Under the pieces are notes generated by a model. It was not told the DNA's origin. It saw only the letters and a program-made list of their open reading frames with translations, and made no database searches. The translations under genes and the position numbers were made by a program. DNA of 64,000 nucleotides from Aminobacter carboxidus. Lineage in GTDB: Bacteria; Pseudomonadota; Alphaproteobacteria; Rhizobiales; Rhizobiaceae. The stretch covers positions 372,001 to 436,000 of the forward strand of contig NZ_JACZEP010000002.1 of the NCBI RefSeq assembly GCF_014863355.1. The letters run 5' to 3'. Below, in pieces: positions 8,879 to 16,413 of this stretch; position 1 is the first letter of the stretch; each line of letters opens with the position of its first letter.

Positions 8879-9427
8879 ATGGATATCATCCGCCAGCTCG
8901 AGGCCGAACAGGCCGCCAAGATCGAAGCCAAGCGCACCCTGCCTGAATTCCAGCCCGGCGACACCGTTCGTGTCCAGGTGCGCGTCACCGAAGGCACGCG
9001 TACCCGCGTCCAGGCCTATGAAGGCGTCGTGATCGCCCGCGCCGGCTCGGGCTTCCAGGAAAACTTCACCGTCCGCAAGATCTCCTATGGCGAAGGCGTG
9101 GAACGCGTGTTCCCGGTCTACTCTCCGATGATCGAGGGCGTCGAGATCGTCCGTCGCGGCAAGGTGCGTCGCGCCAAGCTGTACTACCTGCGCGATCGTC
9201 GCGGTAAGTCGGCTCGTATCGTCGAGAACACCGGCGTCCGCGCCCGCAAGCTGAACGACGCCGAGCGCGCAGCACTGGTCGCCGAGAAGGCCCGTATCGA
9301 AGCCGAGAAGGTTGCAGCAGCCCAGGCGCTGGCCGCCGAGAAGGCCGCCCAGGAAGCCGCCGAGAAGAAGGCAGCAGCCGAGGCCGCCAAGGCAGCTGAA
9401 GCAGCCGCTGAGACCGCAGCCGAGTAA
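8879..9427 (+). CDS. rplS: 50S ribosomal protein L19 with C-terminal extension
   Basis: The first 115 or so residues are a standard L19 ([20 protein letters not shown], the [12 protein letters not shown] segment, and [17 protein letters not shown] near the end), a protein at the 30S-50S interface. A tail of about 65 residues follows, rich in Ala, Glu and Lys, with heptad-like [20 protein letters not shown] character that should form a charged helix. Extended L19 tails are known in Rhizobiales, so this is probably not an error; its function is unclear. A strong terminator follows. Confidence 0.96.
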   Translation: MDIIRQLEAEQAAKIEAKRTLPEFQPGDTVRVQVRVTEGTRTRVQAYEGVVIARAGSGFQENFTVRKISYGEGVERVFPVYSPMIEGVEIVRRGKVRRAKLYYLRDRRGKSARIVENTGVRARKLNDAERAALVAEKARIEAEKVAAAQALAAEKAAQEAAEKKAAAEAAKAAEAAAETAAE

Positions 9428-9450
9428 TTTCCGGCACACTGGTTTTCGAA

Positions 9451-9479
9451 AGGGCGGCTTCGGCCGCCCTTTTGCATTT
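9451..9479 (+). terminator. Rho-independent terminator after rplS
   Basis: A perfect 8-bp stem AGGGCGGC/GCCGCCCT with a stable TTCG tetraloop (9459-9462) is followed by TTTGCATTT. It lies 23 nt past the rplS stop. Confidence 0.92.
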
Positions 9480-9497
9480 GGGGAGGATTTGTTGGGG

Positions 9498-10013
9498 GTG
9501 AGCTCGCGGGATTTCGTCGTGCGTCGGCTGATGCCGGGTGAGGGCGCTGCCTATCGCAAGCTGCGGTTTGCTGCGCTTGAAAACGCGCCGCTGGCTTTCA
9601 GCTCGAGCCCGGAGGACGAGGCGCATCTTAGCGATGTCGATTTCGAGGTGCGGATAAGCCTGGCCGAACCCGATGCGGTGTTCGGCGTGTTTGGTTCCGG
9701 CGCGCTCGTTGGCGTGGCGACGTTCATTGCCGAAAAGCGACGCAAGACGCGGCACAAGGGTGCGATGTATGGCGTCTATGTCGACCCCGACTGGCGCGGC
9801 ACCGGTGCTGCTCAGGCGCTGGTGCGGCAGGTGATCGACCACGCGACGACACGTGGCCTTGCGCTGCATGCCCACGTGATCGCCGACAATGCGCCGGCGC
9901 TCCGACTCTATCTCGGTCTCGGCTTCGTCAGCTATGGCGTTGAGCCGAGAGCGCTGCTGGTCGACGGGGTGTTTTACGACGAGCAATTGCTGATCTACCA
10001 GCCGCGCGGCTGA
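9498..10013 (+). CDS. GNAT family N-acetyltransferase
   Basis: A protein of about 171 residues with the GNAT fold. The acetyl-CoA-binding motif A is seen in YGVYVDPDWRGTGAAQALVR (the R-G-x-G-A core), followed by a motif B region (DNAPALRLYLGLGFVSYG). The target is unknown; family members acetylate small amines, antibiotics or protein N termini. The start is inferred: GTG at 9498 or TTG at 9492, both just downstream of GGGAGGA (9481-9487). It is isolated by the rplS terminator upstream. Confidence 0.82.
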   Translation: MSSRDFVVRRLMPGEGAAYRKLRFAALENAPLAFSSSPEDEAHLSDVDFEVRISLAEPDAVFGVFGSGALVGVATFIAEKRRKTRHKGAMYGVYVDPDWRGTGAAQALVRQVIDHATTRGLALHAHVIADNAPALRLYLGLGFVSYGVEPRALLVDGVFYDEQLLIYQPRG

Positions 10014-10170
10014 CGCCGAAGTTTGTTTCGCAAACACGCTTAAAGCGAAACAGATACAGTGCATTCAGCTGTGCCAGCGCATCGTCCATGCTTGCAAGCA
10101 GGCTTGGGACGGCTAAAGTCTGGCGCAAATCGACCGGCGCCGCCGGTCTTGTGTTTTCGGGGAACGCATC

Positions 10171-10968
10171 ATGTCGAATTTCAAACTGTCGCTGGCCGGC
10201 GCGCTGGCCGTCGTGCTTCTGCCCTTTGCCGTCATGGCCCAGACCCTGCCGGACCTCGGCGGCAAATCGGTCGTCGTGGTGACCGAGAACGCCTATCCGC
10301 CGCTGCAGTTCATCGACCCCAAGACCGGCAAACAGATCGGCTGGGAATATGACGCCATGGACGAGATCGCCAAGCGGCTGAACTTCAAGATCGAGTACCA
10401 GAACACCAGCTGGGACGCGATGATCCAGGCGGTATCGGACGGCCAGTACCAGGTCGGCATGACCGGCATCACCATCAAGGACGAGCGCAAGGAGAAGGTC
10501 GACTTCTCCGATCCCTACATGCGTTCGCAGCAGTTCATGCTGGTGCGTGCCGACGAGGCCCGCTTCACCGACGCCAAGAGCTTCGGCGCCCTCGAGGACG
10601 GCCTGATCGCGGCGCAGCCGGGCACCTCGCCGTTCTACACCGCCGTCTACGAGATCCTCGATGGCAACGAGCAGAACCCGCGCATCAAACTGTTCGAGAC
10701 CTTCGGCGCCACCGTGCAGGCGCTCAAGGCCGGCGACGTCGACCTGGTGCTGACCGACAGCGTCGCGGCCCAGGGCTATGTCGATGCCTCGGAAGGCAAG
10801 CTCAAGGTGGTGGGCCAGCCGCTGGGCAGCGAGGATTTCGGCTTCATCTTCAAGAAGGGTTCCGACCTCGTCGCCCCGATCAACCAGGCAATCGCGGCGC
10901 TGAAGGCGGACGGCACCTTCGATGCGCTGAACAAGAAGTGGTTCCTCGACTACAAGATGGGCCAGTGA
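10171..10968 (+). CDS. Amino-acid ABC transporter substrate-binding protein
   Basis: A 265-residue periplasmic solute-binding protein (family 3). A signal peptide occupies residues 1-23 (ending AVMAQ). The SBP_bac_3 signatures are visible: VTENAYPPLQFIDPKTGKQI near the N terminus and GWEYDAMDEIAKRLNFKIEY, the family's GfdvDl-type motif, then MTGITIKDERKEKVDFSDPY. It would deliver a polar amino acid to the membrane permease encoded at 11830. The two are separated by a divergent gene pair, and no ATPase gene is present nearby. Confidence 0.9.
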   Translation: MSNFKLSLAGALAVVLLPFAVMAQTLPDLGGKSVVVVTENAYPPLQFIDPKTGKQIGWEYDAMDEIAKRLNFKIEYQNTSWDAMIQAVSDGQYQVGMTGITIKDERKEKVDFSDPYMRSQQFMLVRADEARFTDAKSFGALEDGLIAAQPGTSPFYTAVYEILDGNEQNPRIKLFETFGATVQALKAGDVDLVLTDSVAAQGYVDASEGKLKVVGQPLGSEDFGFIFKKGSDLVAPINQAIAALKADGTFDALNKKWFLDYKMGQ

Positions 10969-10975
10969 TTGCGCT

Positions 10976-11003
10976 GCCGTCTCCGCCCCGCAGCGGAGAC
11001 GGC
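10976..11003. other. Strong 11-bp inverted repeat after the ABC binding-protein gene
   Basis: GCCGTCTCCGC (10976-10986) pairs perfectly with 10993-11003 around a CCCGCA loop. No T-tract follows on either strand, so it is not a classical terminator; it could stabilise the 3' end of the abundant binding-protein message or serve the convergent gene. Confidence 0.6.
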
Positions 11004-11013
11004 AAGCTGCAGG

Positions 11014-11397
11014 CTAGGTGCCGTAGCGGCTGGCGCCGGCGTGGTCGATGACATAGAGCCACGTGCCGTCTGTCTGCCTGCGCACGATCTCGGCTGTGGA
11101 GCCGGAATAGAGGGTAAAGCCTTCCTCATTGACGATTGCAAAATCGGCGCGCAGCAGCGCAAGGTCACCATGCTCGACGCAGAAGGTGTTTGTCGACGTC
11201 ATCGTGCCCGGCATGCGCGCGAGCCTTTCAAGCTCCCCTGCGATCGCGGCCTTGCCGGCAAAGCCGGAACCGCTGGCATCGACCAGCAGGCAGGCATCTT
11301 CCTCAAACAGCGCCAGCAGAGCCCCGACGTCGCCGCTGTTGCGGATGGCGGCAAAGGTTTCGTTCATGTCGGCAGGCCGGTAGACTTTCAATGACAT
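11014..11397 (-). CDS. SnoaL-like / NTF2-fold protein
   Basis: A 127-residue protein starting MSLKVYRPADMNETFAAIRN. The pattern (helical start, GDVGALLALFEEDACLL, then AAIAGELERLARMPG and a C-terminal beta-sheet ending DGTWLYVIDHAGASRYG) matches the DUF4440/SnoaL-like NTF2 fold, whose members are small enzymes or ligand-binding proteins. Specific function unknown. It is divergent from the HxlR regulator 64 nt away, so that regulator is the likely controller of this gene. The frame is open further upstream, but that part overlaps HxlR. Confidence 0.8.
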   Translation of the reverse strand: MSLKVYRPADMNETFAAIRNSGDVGALLALFEEDACLLVDASGSGFAGKAAIAGELERLARMPGTMTSTNTFCVEHGDLALLRADFAIVNEEGFTLYSGSTAEIVRRQTDGTWLYVIDHAGASRYGT

Positions 11398-11461
11398 TGG
11401 CTTTCTCCTGTTTCGGCGACCAAAACATGCCGTCTCAGAACTATCCAAACGGGTACCTGGA

Positions 11462-11833
11462 ATGAGTGCAGAGATGACCGCGACCAGCGAGCGCGAGGTG
11501 CCGATGCCACGGCGGCCGGAGGTGTGCCCGGTCGAGGATTGGCTTTCCTTTCTCGGGCACCGCTGGAATGCGCTTGTGCTGTGGCAGCTGTCGGTGGGGG
11601 CGAGGCGGCATGGCGACCTGATGGCACGGCTGCCCGGCATCACCGCCAAGGTGCTGTCGGAGCGGCTGGACGGTCTGTTGCTGCGCGGACTTGTCGAACG
11701 CAATGCTACCGCCGCCTTCCCGCGCGGCGTTGTCTATTCGCTGACGGCGGCCGGCCGCCGGGTCGTCGCCCTTCTCGACCAGTTCGAAACGCTGCCACAT
11801 TCCTTCGCCGGGCCGCGGCAGGACGCGGCATGA
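11462..11833 (+). CDS. HxlR family transcriptional regulator
   Basis: A 123-residue winged-helix protein. The HxlR hallmark is present: an N-terminal cysteine and helix (PEVCPVEDWLSFLGHRWNAL), then recognition-helix region ITAKVLSERLDGLLLRGLVE and wing VVYSLTAAGRRV. HxlR proteins commonly sense redox or electrophilic stress through that cysteine and control a divergent gene, here the SnoaL-like gene. The stop overlaps the ATG of the ABC permease (ATGA), so it is translationally coupled to an apparently unrelated transport gene. Confidence 0.9.
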   Translation: MSAEMTATSEREVPMPRRPEVCPVEDWLSFLGHRWNALVLWQLSVGARRHGDLMARLPGITAKVLSERLDGLLLRGLVERNATAAFPRGVVYSLTAAGRRVVALLDQFETLPHSFAGPRQDAA

Positions 11834-12639
11834 GCCGGTACCGGAGCAAGAAGGACGACTTTCCATGGTGGCTGGTGGCCACCGTGGCGATCGGGGTCGT
11901 TTCGGCGGTGACGATCGCGGCCAGCGACGTCTACGGCCAGATTCTGTCGACGCTGGTCAAAGGGCTTTGGGTGACGCTTTTCGTCACCATCGTCGCTTTT
12001 GCCATGGCGTCGGCGCTGGGTCTGTTCATCGCCCTGCTCGGCCTGTCCAACTCCAAGGTGCTGCGTCAGGTCTCGCGCTTCTATGTCGAGATCATCCGCG
12101 GGCTGCCGATCCTGGTGCTGCTGTTCTGGATCGCCTTCGTCGGCGCGCCGGCCTTCGTCGCGGCATGGAACTGGCTGACCATCCCGCTGCAGTCGGCCGG
12201 GCTGGTCGAGCCGATGCAGGTGCGCGACTTCTCGCTGTTGTGGCGGGCGATCTTCGCGCTGACGATCGCCTATTCGTCCTTCATCGCCGAGATCTTCCGC
12301 GCCGGCATCCAGGCTGTTGATGTCGGCCAGATCGAGGCGGCGAAGGCGCTCGGGCTTTCGCGCACCCAGCGCTTCCGGCTGATCGTCTGGCCGCAGGCGT
12401 TCAGGACCATCCTGCCGCCCTATGGCAACGACTTCATCGCCATGGTGAAGGATTCTTCACTGGTATCGGTGCTTGGCGTCGCCGACATCACCCAGATGGC
12501 CAAGGTCTATGCCTCGGGCTCGTTCCGTTTTTTTGAAACCTATTCCATCGTAGCCTATGTCTACCTGCTGCTGACCGTCGGGCTGTCGCTCAGCCTGAGG
12601 GCACTGGAGCGGCGGATGCGGAGGGATTTCACGCCATGA
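11830..12639 (+). CDS. Amino-acid ABC transporter permease
   Basis: A 269-residue inner-membrane permease of the HisM/GlnP type. It has about five transmembrane helices and the family segment VEIIRGLPILVLLFWIAF. The EAA loop that contacts the ATPase is clear: IEAAKALGLSRTQRFRLIVW, followed by PQAFRTILPPYGNDFIAMVK. The ATG overlaps the HxlR stop. It presumably works with the binding protein at 10171, but no ATPase gene lies here, so the transporter must borrow one encoded elsewhere. Confidence 0.93.
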   Translation: MSRYRSKKDDFPWWLVATVAIGVVSAVTIAASDVYGQILSTLVKGLWVTLFVTIVAFAMASALGLFIALLGLSNSKVLRQVSRFYVEIIRGLPILVLLFWIAFVGAPAFVAAWNWLTIPLQSAGLVEPMQVRDFSLLWRAIFALTIAYSSFIAEIFRAGIQAVDVGQIEAAKALGLSRTQRFRLIVWPQAFRTILPPYGNDFIAMVKDSSLVSVLGVADITQMAKVYASGSFRFFETYSIVAYVYLLLTVGLSLSLRALERRMRRDFTP

Positions 12640-13271
12640 CCGGAGATGCCGACAAGACCGCGCTCGACATGGTCTATGCGGCAGCGACGGAGACGGAACT
12701 GACAGCTGCCTATGCGGCCTGGGCGAATGGCTATGACACCGAGACGGCAGCCCTCGGCTACTGCCTGCCCTTCGCGATCGCGGCGTGGGTGGCACGCCAT
12801 GTGCCAAAAGGCGAAGGGCCGCTGCTCGACGCCGGCTGCGGCACCGGGCTGTCGGGGCCGTATCTGCAGGCGTTGGGCTATGGCGACATCGAAGGGCTCG
12901 ATCTTTCCGAGGAGATGCTCGACCTGGCGCGGGCGCGGGGCGGCTACAAGGCGCTGACGCAGGCCGCTCTGGGCGGGCCGCTGCCGTGGGTCGATGGGCA
13001 TTTCGCCGCCGTCTTCTCGACGGGCGTGTTCACCGCGGGCCATGCACCGGCGTCCAGCCTCGACGAGTTGGTGCGGATCACGCAGCCGGGTGGCTTCGTC
13101 ATCTTCACCGTGCGCGACGTGGTGCTGGAAACAGGCGGGTTCCGCGGGAAGTTTGCCGCGCTAGAAGCCGAGGGCAAATGGCGGGCGATCGAGGAAAGCC
13201 CCACTTTCCGGGCCTTTGCGGTGGCCGAGCCGGATGTGCTGGTCAAGGCGTATATATTCAGGGTTGTCTGA
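12636..13271 (+). CDS. Class I SAM-dependent methyltransferase
   Basis: A 211-residue methyltransferase. Motif I (LLDAGCGTGLSGPYL) and the following acidic residue (IEGLDLSEEMLDLARA) define the SAM pocket; the post-II region ends in FVIFTVRDVVLE. The N-terminal helix (ELTAAYAAWANGYDTETAALGY) resembles Williams-Beuren syndrome-type (WBSCR27-like) methyltransferases, so small-molecule methylation is plausible but unproven. The start overlaps the permease stop by ATGA, placing it in the same transcription unit as the transporter. Confidence 0.87.
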   Translation: MTGDADKTALDMVYAAATETELTAAYAAWANGYDTETAALGYCLPFAIAAWVARHVPKGEGPLLDAGCGTGLSGPYLQALGYGDIEGLDLSEEMLDLARARGGYKALTQAALGGPLPWVDGHFAAVFSTGVFTAGHAPASSLDELVRITQPGGFVIFTVRDVVLETGGFRGKFAALEAEGKWRAIEESPTFRAFAVAEPDVLVKAYIFRVV

Positions 13272-13346
13272 TATGTCGCGCGTCATTCGGCCTCTGCGAC
13301 CGGATGGACGATTGCGGGCGGCGATGGCTCGGACAAATCTCGCGCC

Positions 13347-13676
13347 ATGGAAACCATTCGCAAGACCCTCGCCAATCCACTCTCCCGCCTGCGTCTCGCG
13401 GGCCTGTTCGAAGGAAGCACCCTGATCTTCCTTGTGCTGTTCGCCGTGCCGATGAAACATCTGGTCGGCTATCCCGCGATCGTCACCGCGGCCGGGCCGG
13501 TCCACGGCCTCGCCTTCGTCTTCTACGTCGTTTGCCTGGTCGACAATTTCTCCGGCGGCGGCTGGTCGCCCAAGGAGATGCTACGCACCGGCCTTGCCTG
13601 CCTCGTGCCTTTCGGCACCTTCATCAACGATCGCTACCTGGCCGCCAGGGTGGCGAACGAGGCAGCCGCCCAATGA
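13347..13676 (+). CDS. DUF3817 family membrane protein
   Basis: A 109-residue protein with three predicted transmembrane helices. It has the DUF3817 pattern: N-terminal LRLAGLFEGSTLIFLVLFAV, the central MKHLVGYP and GPVHGLAFVFYVV segments, and the C-terminal VPFGTFINDRYL. In Gram-positives this domain accompanies YdzA-like proteins; function is unknown. The gene is coupled to the next one by an ATGA overlap. Confidence 0.85.
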   Translation: METIRKTLANPLSRLRLAGLFEGSTLIFLVLFAVPMKHLVGYPAIVTAAGPVHGLAFVFYVVCLVDNFSGGGWSPKEMLRTGLACLVPFGTFINDRYLAARVANEAAAQ

Positions 13677-14089
13677 GCTATCTCGTCATCAAGTCCCTGC
13701 ATGTCGTGGCGATGGTGGTCTGGCTGTCGGGCATGATCTTCGTGCCGCTGGCATTGTCGCGGATGGCGGCAGACGGTGGCATCGATTCACGGCAGGCGGC
13801 GCAACTGCGGGTCGGTTTCTCGGCGCTGGCGACTCCGGCGATGATGGCTGTGTGGGCGCTGGGACTCTATCTCGCCTATGACCTTGGCTATTTCGGCGAT
13901 GCCTGGCTGCACGCCAAGCTGGCGCTCGTTGTGGCGATGTCGGGCCTGCACGGCGTGCTGTCTGGCCAGTTGCGGCAGCTCGCCGGCGCGAGGCTGGCCA
14001 AGCCGGCAGCCATCGTGCTGAAGCTGCATTGGCTCGTTTGCCTGCTGTTGCTCGGCATTGTCGGGCTGGCGATCGTCAAGCCGTTCTGA
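13673..14089 (+). CDS. CopD/HemJ-like four-helix membrane protein
   Basis: A 138-residue integral membrane protein with four hydrophobic helices. Helix 1 has IKSLHVVAMVVWLSGMIFVP with His10, and helix 3 starts WLHAKLALVVAMSGLHG with Lys82; this spacing matches both the CopD domain and HemJ, the oxygen-independent protoporphyrinogen oxidase, in which a conserved His and Lys matter. A genuine HemJ is normally near 145 residues and has Met/Tyr features not checked here. Copper-related or haem-related function is possible. Its start overlaps the DUF3817 stop. Confidence 0.7.
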   Translation: MSYLVIKSLHVVAMVVWLSGMIFVPLALSRMAADGGIDSRQAAQLRVGFSALATPAMMAVWALGLYLAYDLGYFGDAWLHAKLALVVAMSGLHGVLSGQLRQLAGARLAKPAAIVLKLHWLVCLLLLGIVGLAIVKPF

Positions 14090-14183
14090 GGCAGGCGGGG
14101 GGCGTTTCGGCGCGCTTTGCAGGCCGCGCAGGGGAACCAGCCTTGCCATGGCGCGTTGGGGGCCGAACCAGAATGAGGGCCCC

Positions 14184-14729
14184 ATGGAACAACTCGTCGA
14201 GGAATTCGGCCATACGACCTACACCTCGTTTCCCGTCATCGTCGCGCGCATGTTGCTGGCGGCCGCCTTCGGCGCGGCCATCGGCTTTGAGCGTGAATGG
14301 CGCAACCGGCCGGCGGGCTTGAGGACGCACATCCTGGTCTGCGTGGCGGCGGCGACCTTCGCGCTGCTGACCATCGAGATCGTGCATGCGCCGATGTTCG
14401 GACCCGAGGTGCTGAAGGACGGCGCCAAGGTCGATCCTATCCGCGTGGTCGAAGCGGTGACCGCAGGCGTCGCTTTCCTCGCTGCCGGTGTGGTGTTTTT
14501 CAGCAAAGGCGAGGTGCAGGGACTGACGACGGGGGCCGGCATGTGGCTGGCGGGCGCCATCGGCCTTGCCGCCGGGCTCGGCCTCTGGCAGATCGCCGCC
14601 TTCGTCACCTTGCTTGCGCTTTGCGTGCTCGGCCTGCTGCACAGGTTCGAGGTCAAGTTCGACCTGAGCGAGGACAAGCGCGACGAAAAGCCCGGGGCGC
14701 GCAAGCCGGCCAGGGGCAAGGCGGGCTAG
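14184..14729 (+). CDS. MgtC/SapB family membrane protein
   Basis: A protein of about 181 residues with the MgtC signature: ARMLLAAAFGAAIGFEREWR followed by PAGLRTHILVCVAAATFALL. Later helices carry VEAVTAGVAFLAAGVVFFSK and GLTTGAGMWLAGAIGLAAGL, the family's T-A-x-x-W motif region. The C-terminal half lacks a large soluble domain. MgtC proteins are linked to Mg2+ limitation and survival in hosts, with modulation of ATP synthase in Salmonella. ATG at 14184 is preferred; ATG at 14148 would add 12 residues. It ends one base before the convergent MarR gene. Confidence 0.88.
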   Translation: MEQLVEEFGHTTYTSFPVIVARMLLAAAFGAAIGFEREWRNRPAGLRTHILVCVAAATFALLTIEIVHAPMFGPEVLKDGAKVDPIRVVEAVTAGVAFLAAGVVFFSKGEVQGLTTGAGMWLAGAIGLAAGLGLWQIAAFVTLLALCVLGLLHRFEVKFDLSEDKRDEKPGARKPARGKAG

Positions 14730-15206
14730 TCAGCCTTGGGCTTCGCCGCCCAGGCGGGTCGGTACGTCGTCCCGCACCTTTTCGAACAGCAGCTTGAGTG
14801 CCTGGCGCAGCGTTTCCATTTCCTCCGGGCTGGTGAGCTCGGCCCAGCGCGCGTCGACCTTGCGCCCGGCGGCGGAAGCGATCGGCCGCACGGCCTTGCC
14901 GCGTTCGGTGAGGAAGACCAGGCGGCCGCGACGGTCGTTGGGATCGGGCCGGCGCTCGACATAGCCTAGCTTCTCCAGCTCCTCGACCGCCTGGGTCATT
15001 GTCTGCTTGCGCACATGGGCGAGCTTTGTGAGCTCGCTGACCTGGATGCCTTCGGGCGGAGTGAAGGTGAATACGTTGGCGTGCGGCGGGCGGATGTCGC
15101 CGAATCCGGCGGCATCAAGTTTATTGTCGACAGCTTGCGTCCAATGCTGGTGGACAAGGCGCAACAATAGGCCGAGCGGCGGATTTTCCGGGATCGTATC
15201 TTTCAA
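14730..15206 (-). CDS. MarR family transcriptional regulator
   Basis: A 158-residue winged-helix regulator. The recognition helix region is VSELTKLAHVRKQTMTQAVE, and the wing contains the MarR hallmark DPNDRRGRLVFLTERGK. The only credible start is TTG at 15204-15206 with no clear Shine-Dalgarno, suggesting weak translation or a near-leaderless message. It is divergent from the haloalkane dehalogenase gene, and a tandem candidate operator lies between them, so this protein probably represses that gene and itself. Confidence 0.88.
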   Translation of the reverse strand: MKDTIPENPPLGLLLRLVHQHWTQAVDNKLDAAGFGDIRPPHANVFTFTPPEGIQVSELTKLAHVRKQTMTQAVEELEKLGYVERRPDPNDRRGRLVFLTERGKAVRPIASAAGRKVDARWAELTSPEEMETLRQALKLLFEKVRDDVPTRLGGEAQG

Positions 15207-15207
15207 G

Positions 15208-15252
15208 ATAGACAGGTGCCTGACTAATTGATATTAGACAGGTACCTTACTA
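15208..15252. promoter_or_regulatory. Tandem candidate MarR operator
   Basis: Two direct copies of TAGACAGGTnCCT occur at 15209-15221 and 15235-15247, 26 bp apart. Each centres on a palindrome (AGGTGCCT, AGGTACCT). They fill the space between the divergent MarR start and the dehalogenase gene; TTGATA (15228-15233) and TACTTG (15251-15256) could be a plus-strand promoter overlapped by the second copy. Confidence 0.6.
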
Positions 15253-15273
15253 CTTGGTGTAAAGGAAAGCCAG

Positions 15274-16167
15274 ATGCCCGAAATCAGCGTACTCAACTCC
15301 AGCATCTCCTATGTGGCCGTTGGCCATGGCGTCCCGTTCGTGTTCCTGCATGGCAATCCGACCTCGTCTTATCTGTGGCGCAACGTGCTGCCCGGCATCG
15401 GCGACGGCGCTCGCTGCCTTGCGCCCGACCTGATCGGCATGGGCAATTCGGGCAAACCCGACATCGCCTACACGTTCGACGAACACGCCCGCTATCTCGA
15501 CGCCTGGTTCGAAGCGATGGGGCTGGGGGAAGTGGTGCTTGTCGGCCACGACTGGGGCGGAGCGCTGGCCTTCGACTGGGCGGCGCGCCATCCCGGACGC
15601 GTGCGTGGGATCGCGGTGATGGAAACTATCGTGCGGCCGATGACATGGGCCGATTTCCCTGGCGGTGCCAGGCCGCGCTACGAGGCGCTGCGCGGGGCGG
15701 GAACTGGCGAGACCAAGGTTCTGGACGAGAACTTCTTCATCGAGTTCGCCCTGCGCGCCACGGTGCTCAACGGGCTGAGCGACAGGGATCTTGACGTCTA
15801 CCGCAAGCCTTATCCGACGCGCGAAAGCCGCCGGCCACTGCTCGCCTGGCCGCGCGCCATGCCGATCGAGGGCGAACCGGCTGACGTCATTGCCCGGATT
15901 ACGGCCTATGACCGCTGGCTGGCCGTGAGCGGCGACGTGCCCAAGCTGTTGCTGACCTTCGAGGGATCGGCAGAGACGCTGATGATCGGGCCCGAGATGG
16001 TTGCCTGGTGCGCTAAGAACATCGCCAGCCTCGAGATCGAGAGCTGCGGCCCGGCACGGCATGCGGCGCCTGAGGACCAACCCGAGGCGATTGCGGCCGC
16101 CATTGCGCGCTGGGCCGACAGGCACAGGCTGCGCGCGGCAGCCCCGGCGCTGTCACGCACGGCGTAG
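15274..16167 (+). CDS. Haloalkane dehalogenase-like alpha/beta hydrolase
   Basis: A 297-residue alpha/beta hydrolase closely matching haloalkane dehalogenases, which release halide from haloalkanes by nucleophilic substitution in the cytoplasm. Key features are the oxyanion/halide Asn in FLHGNPTSSYLWRN, DLIGMGNSGKPDIAYTF, the nucleophile Asp in GHDWGGALAF with the halide-binding Trp right after it, and the C-terminal base His in GPARHAAPEDQPEAIA. This is the HLD-II pattern (LinB, DhaA, and DmlA reported from Mesorhizobium loti). The His neighbourhood is less canonical than GxHxxQEDxP, so epoxide or other hydrolase activity is not excluded. Confidence 0.85.
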   Translation: MPEISVLNSSISYVAVGHGVPFVFLHGNPTSSYLWRNVLPGIGDGARCLAPDLIGMGNSGKPDIAYTFDEHARYLDAWFEAMGLGEVVLVGHDWGGALAFDWAARHPGRVRGIAVMETIVRPMTWADFPGGARPRYEALRGAGTGETKVLDENFFIEFALRATVLNGLSDRDLDVYRKPYPTRESRRPLLAWPRAMPIEGEPADVIARITAYDRWLAVSGDVPKLLLTFEGSAETLMIGPEMVAWCAKNIASLEIESCGPARHAAPEDQPEAIAAAIARWADRHRLRAAAPALSRTA

Positions 16168-16221
16168 CAGCTTGTGAGCTTGCGATTGCCGGAACGTCAA
16201 AAGATTGGTATTGAGCCGCTT

Positions 16222-16338
16222 ATGGAAGAACTCTTTGGAGATCCGGCCTACAAGGGTTTCGTGCTGCAGGACCATAAGCGCCTGCCGTCGCGTTTCTTTG
16301 CCCGGATTTCAGGCGCGCTGACCAGCCGACTCATCTAG
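16222..16338 (+). CDS. Possible 38-residue small protein
   Basis: A short frame between the dehalogenase gene and leuC that encodes MEELFGDPAYKGFVLQDHKR followed by a basic amphipathic end (LPSRFFARISGALTSRLI). The composition is protein-like and unlike a random frame, but no strong Shine-Dalgarno precedes the ATG. It would be a soluble or peripheral peptide. Function unknown; it may be non-coding. Confidence 0.35.
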   Translation: MEELFGDPAYKGFVLQDHKRLPSRFFARISGALTSRLI

Positions 16339-16413
16339 TCGTTTGCGCCGAGCCGACGGGCCTGCGGCGCGCCCCTCAGCCTTCCCCTTGTTCATATCGA
16401 CGGATCCAAAGCC

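Noticed and set aside
10025-10051. GTTTCGC/GCGAAAC inverted repeat as terminator of the GNAT gene
   Set aside because: The loop is 13 nt and no T-tract follows, so termination is not supported.
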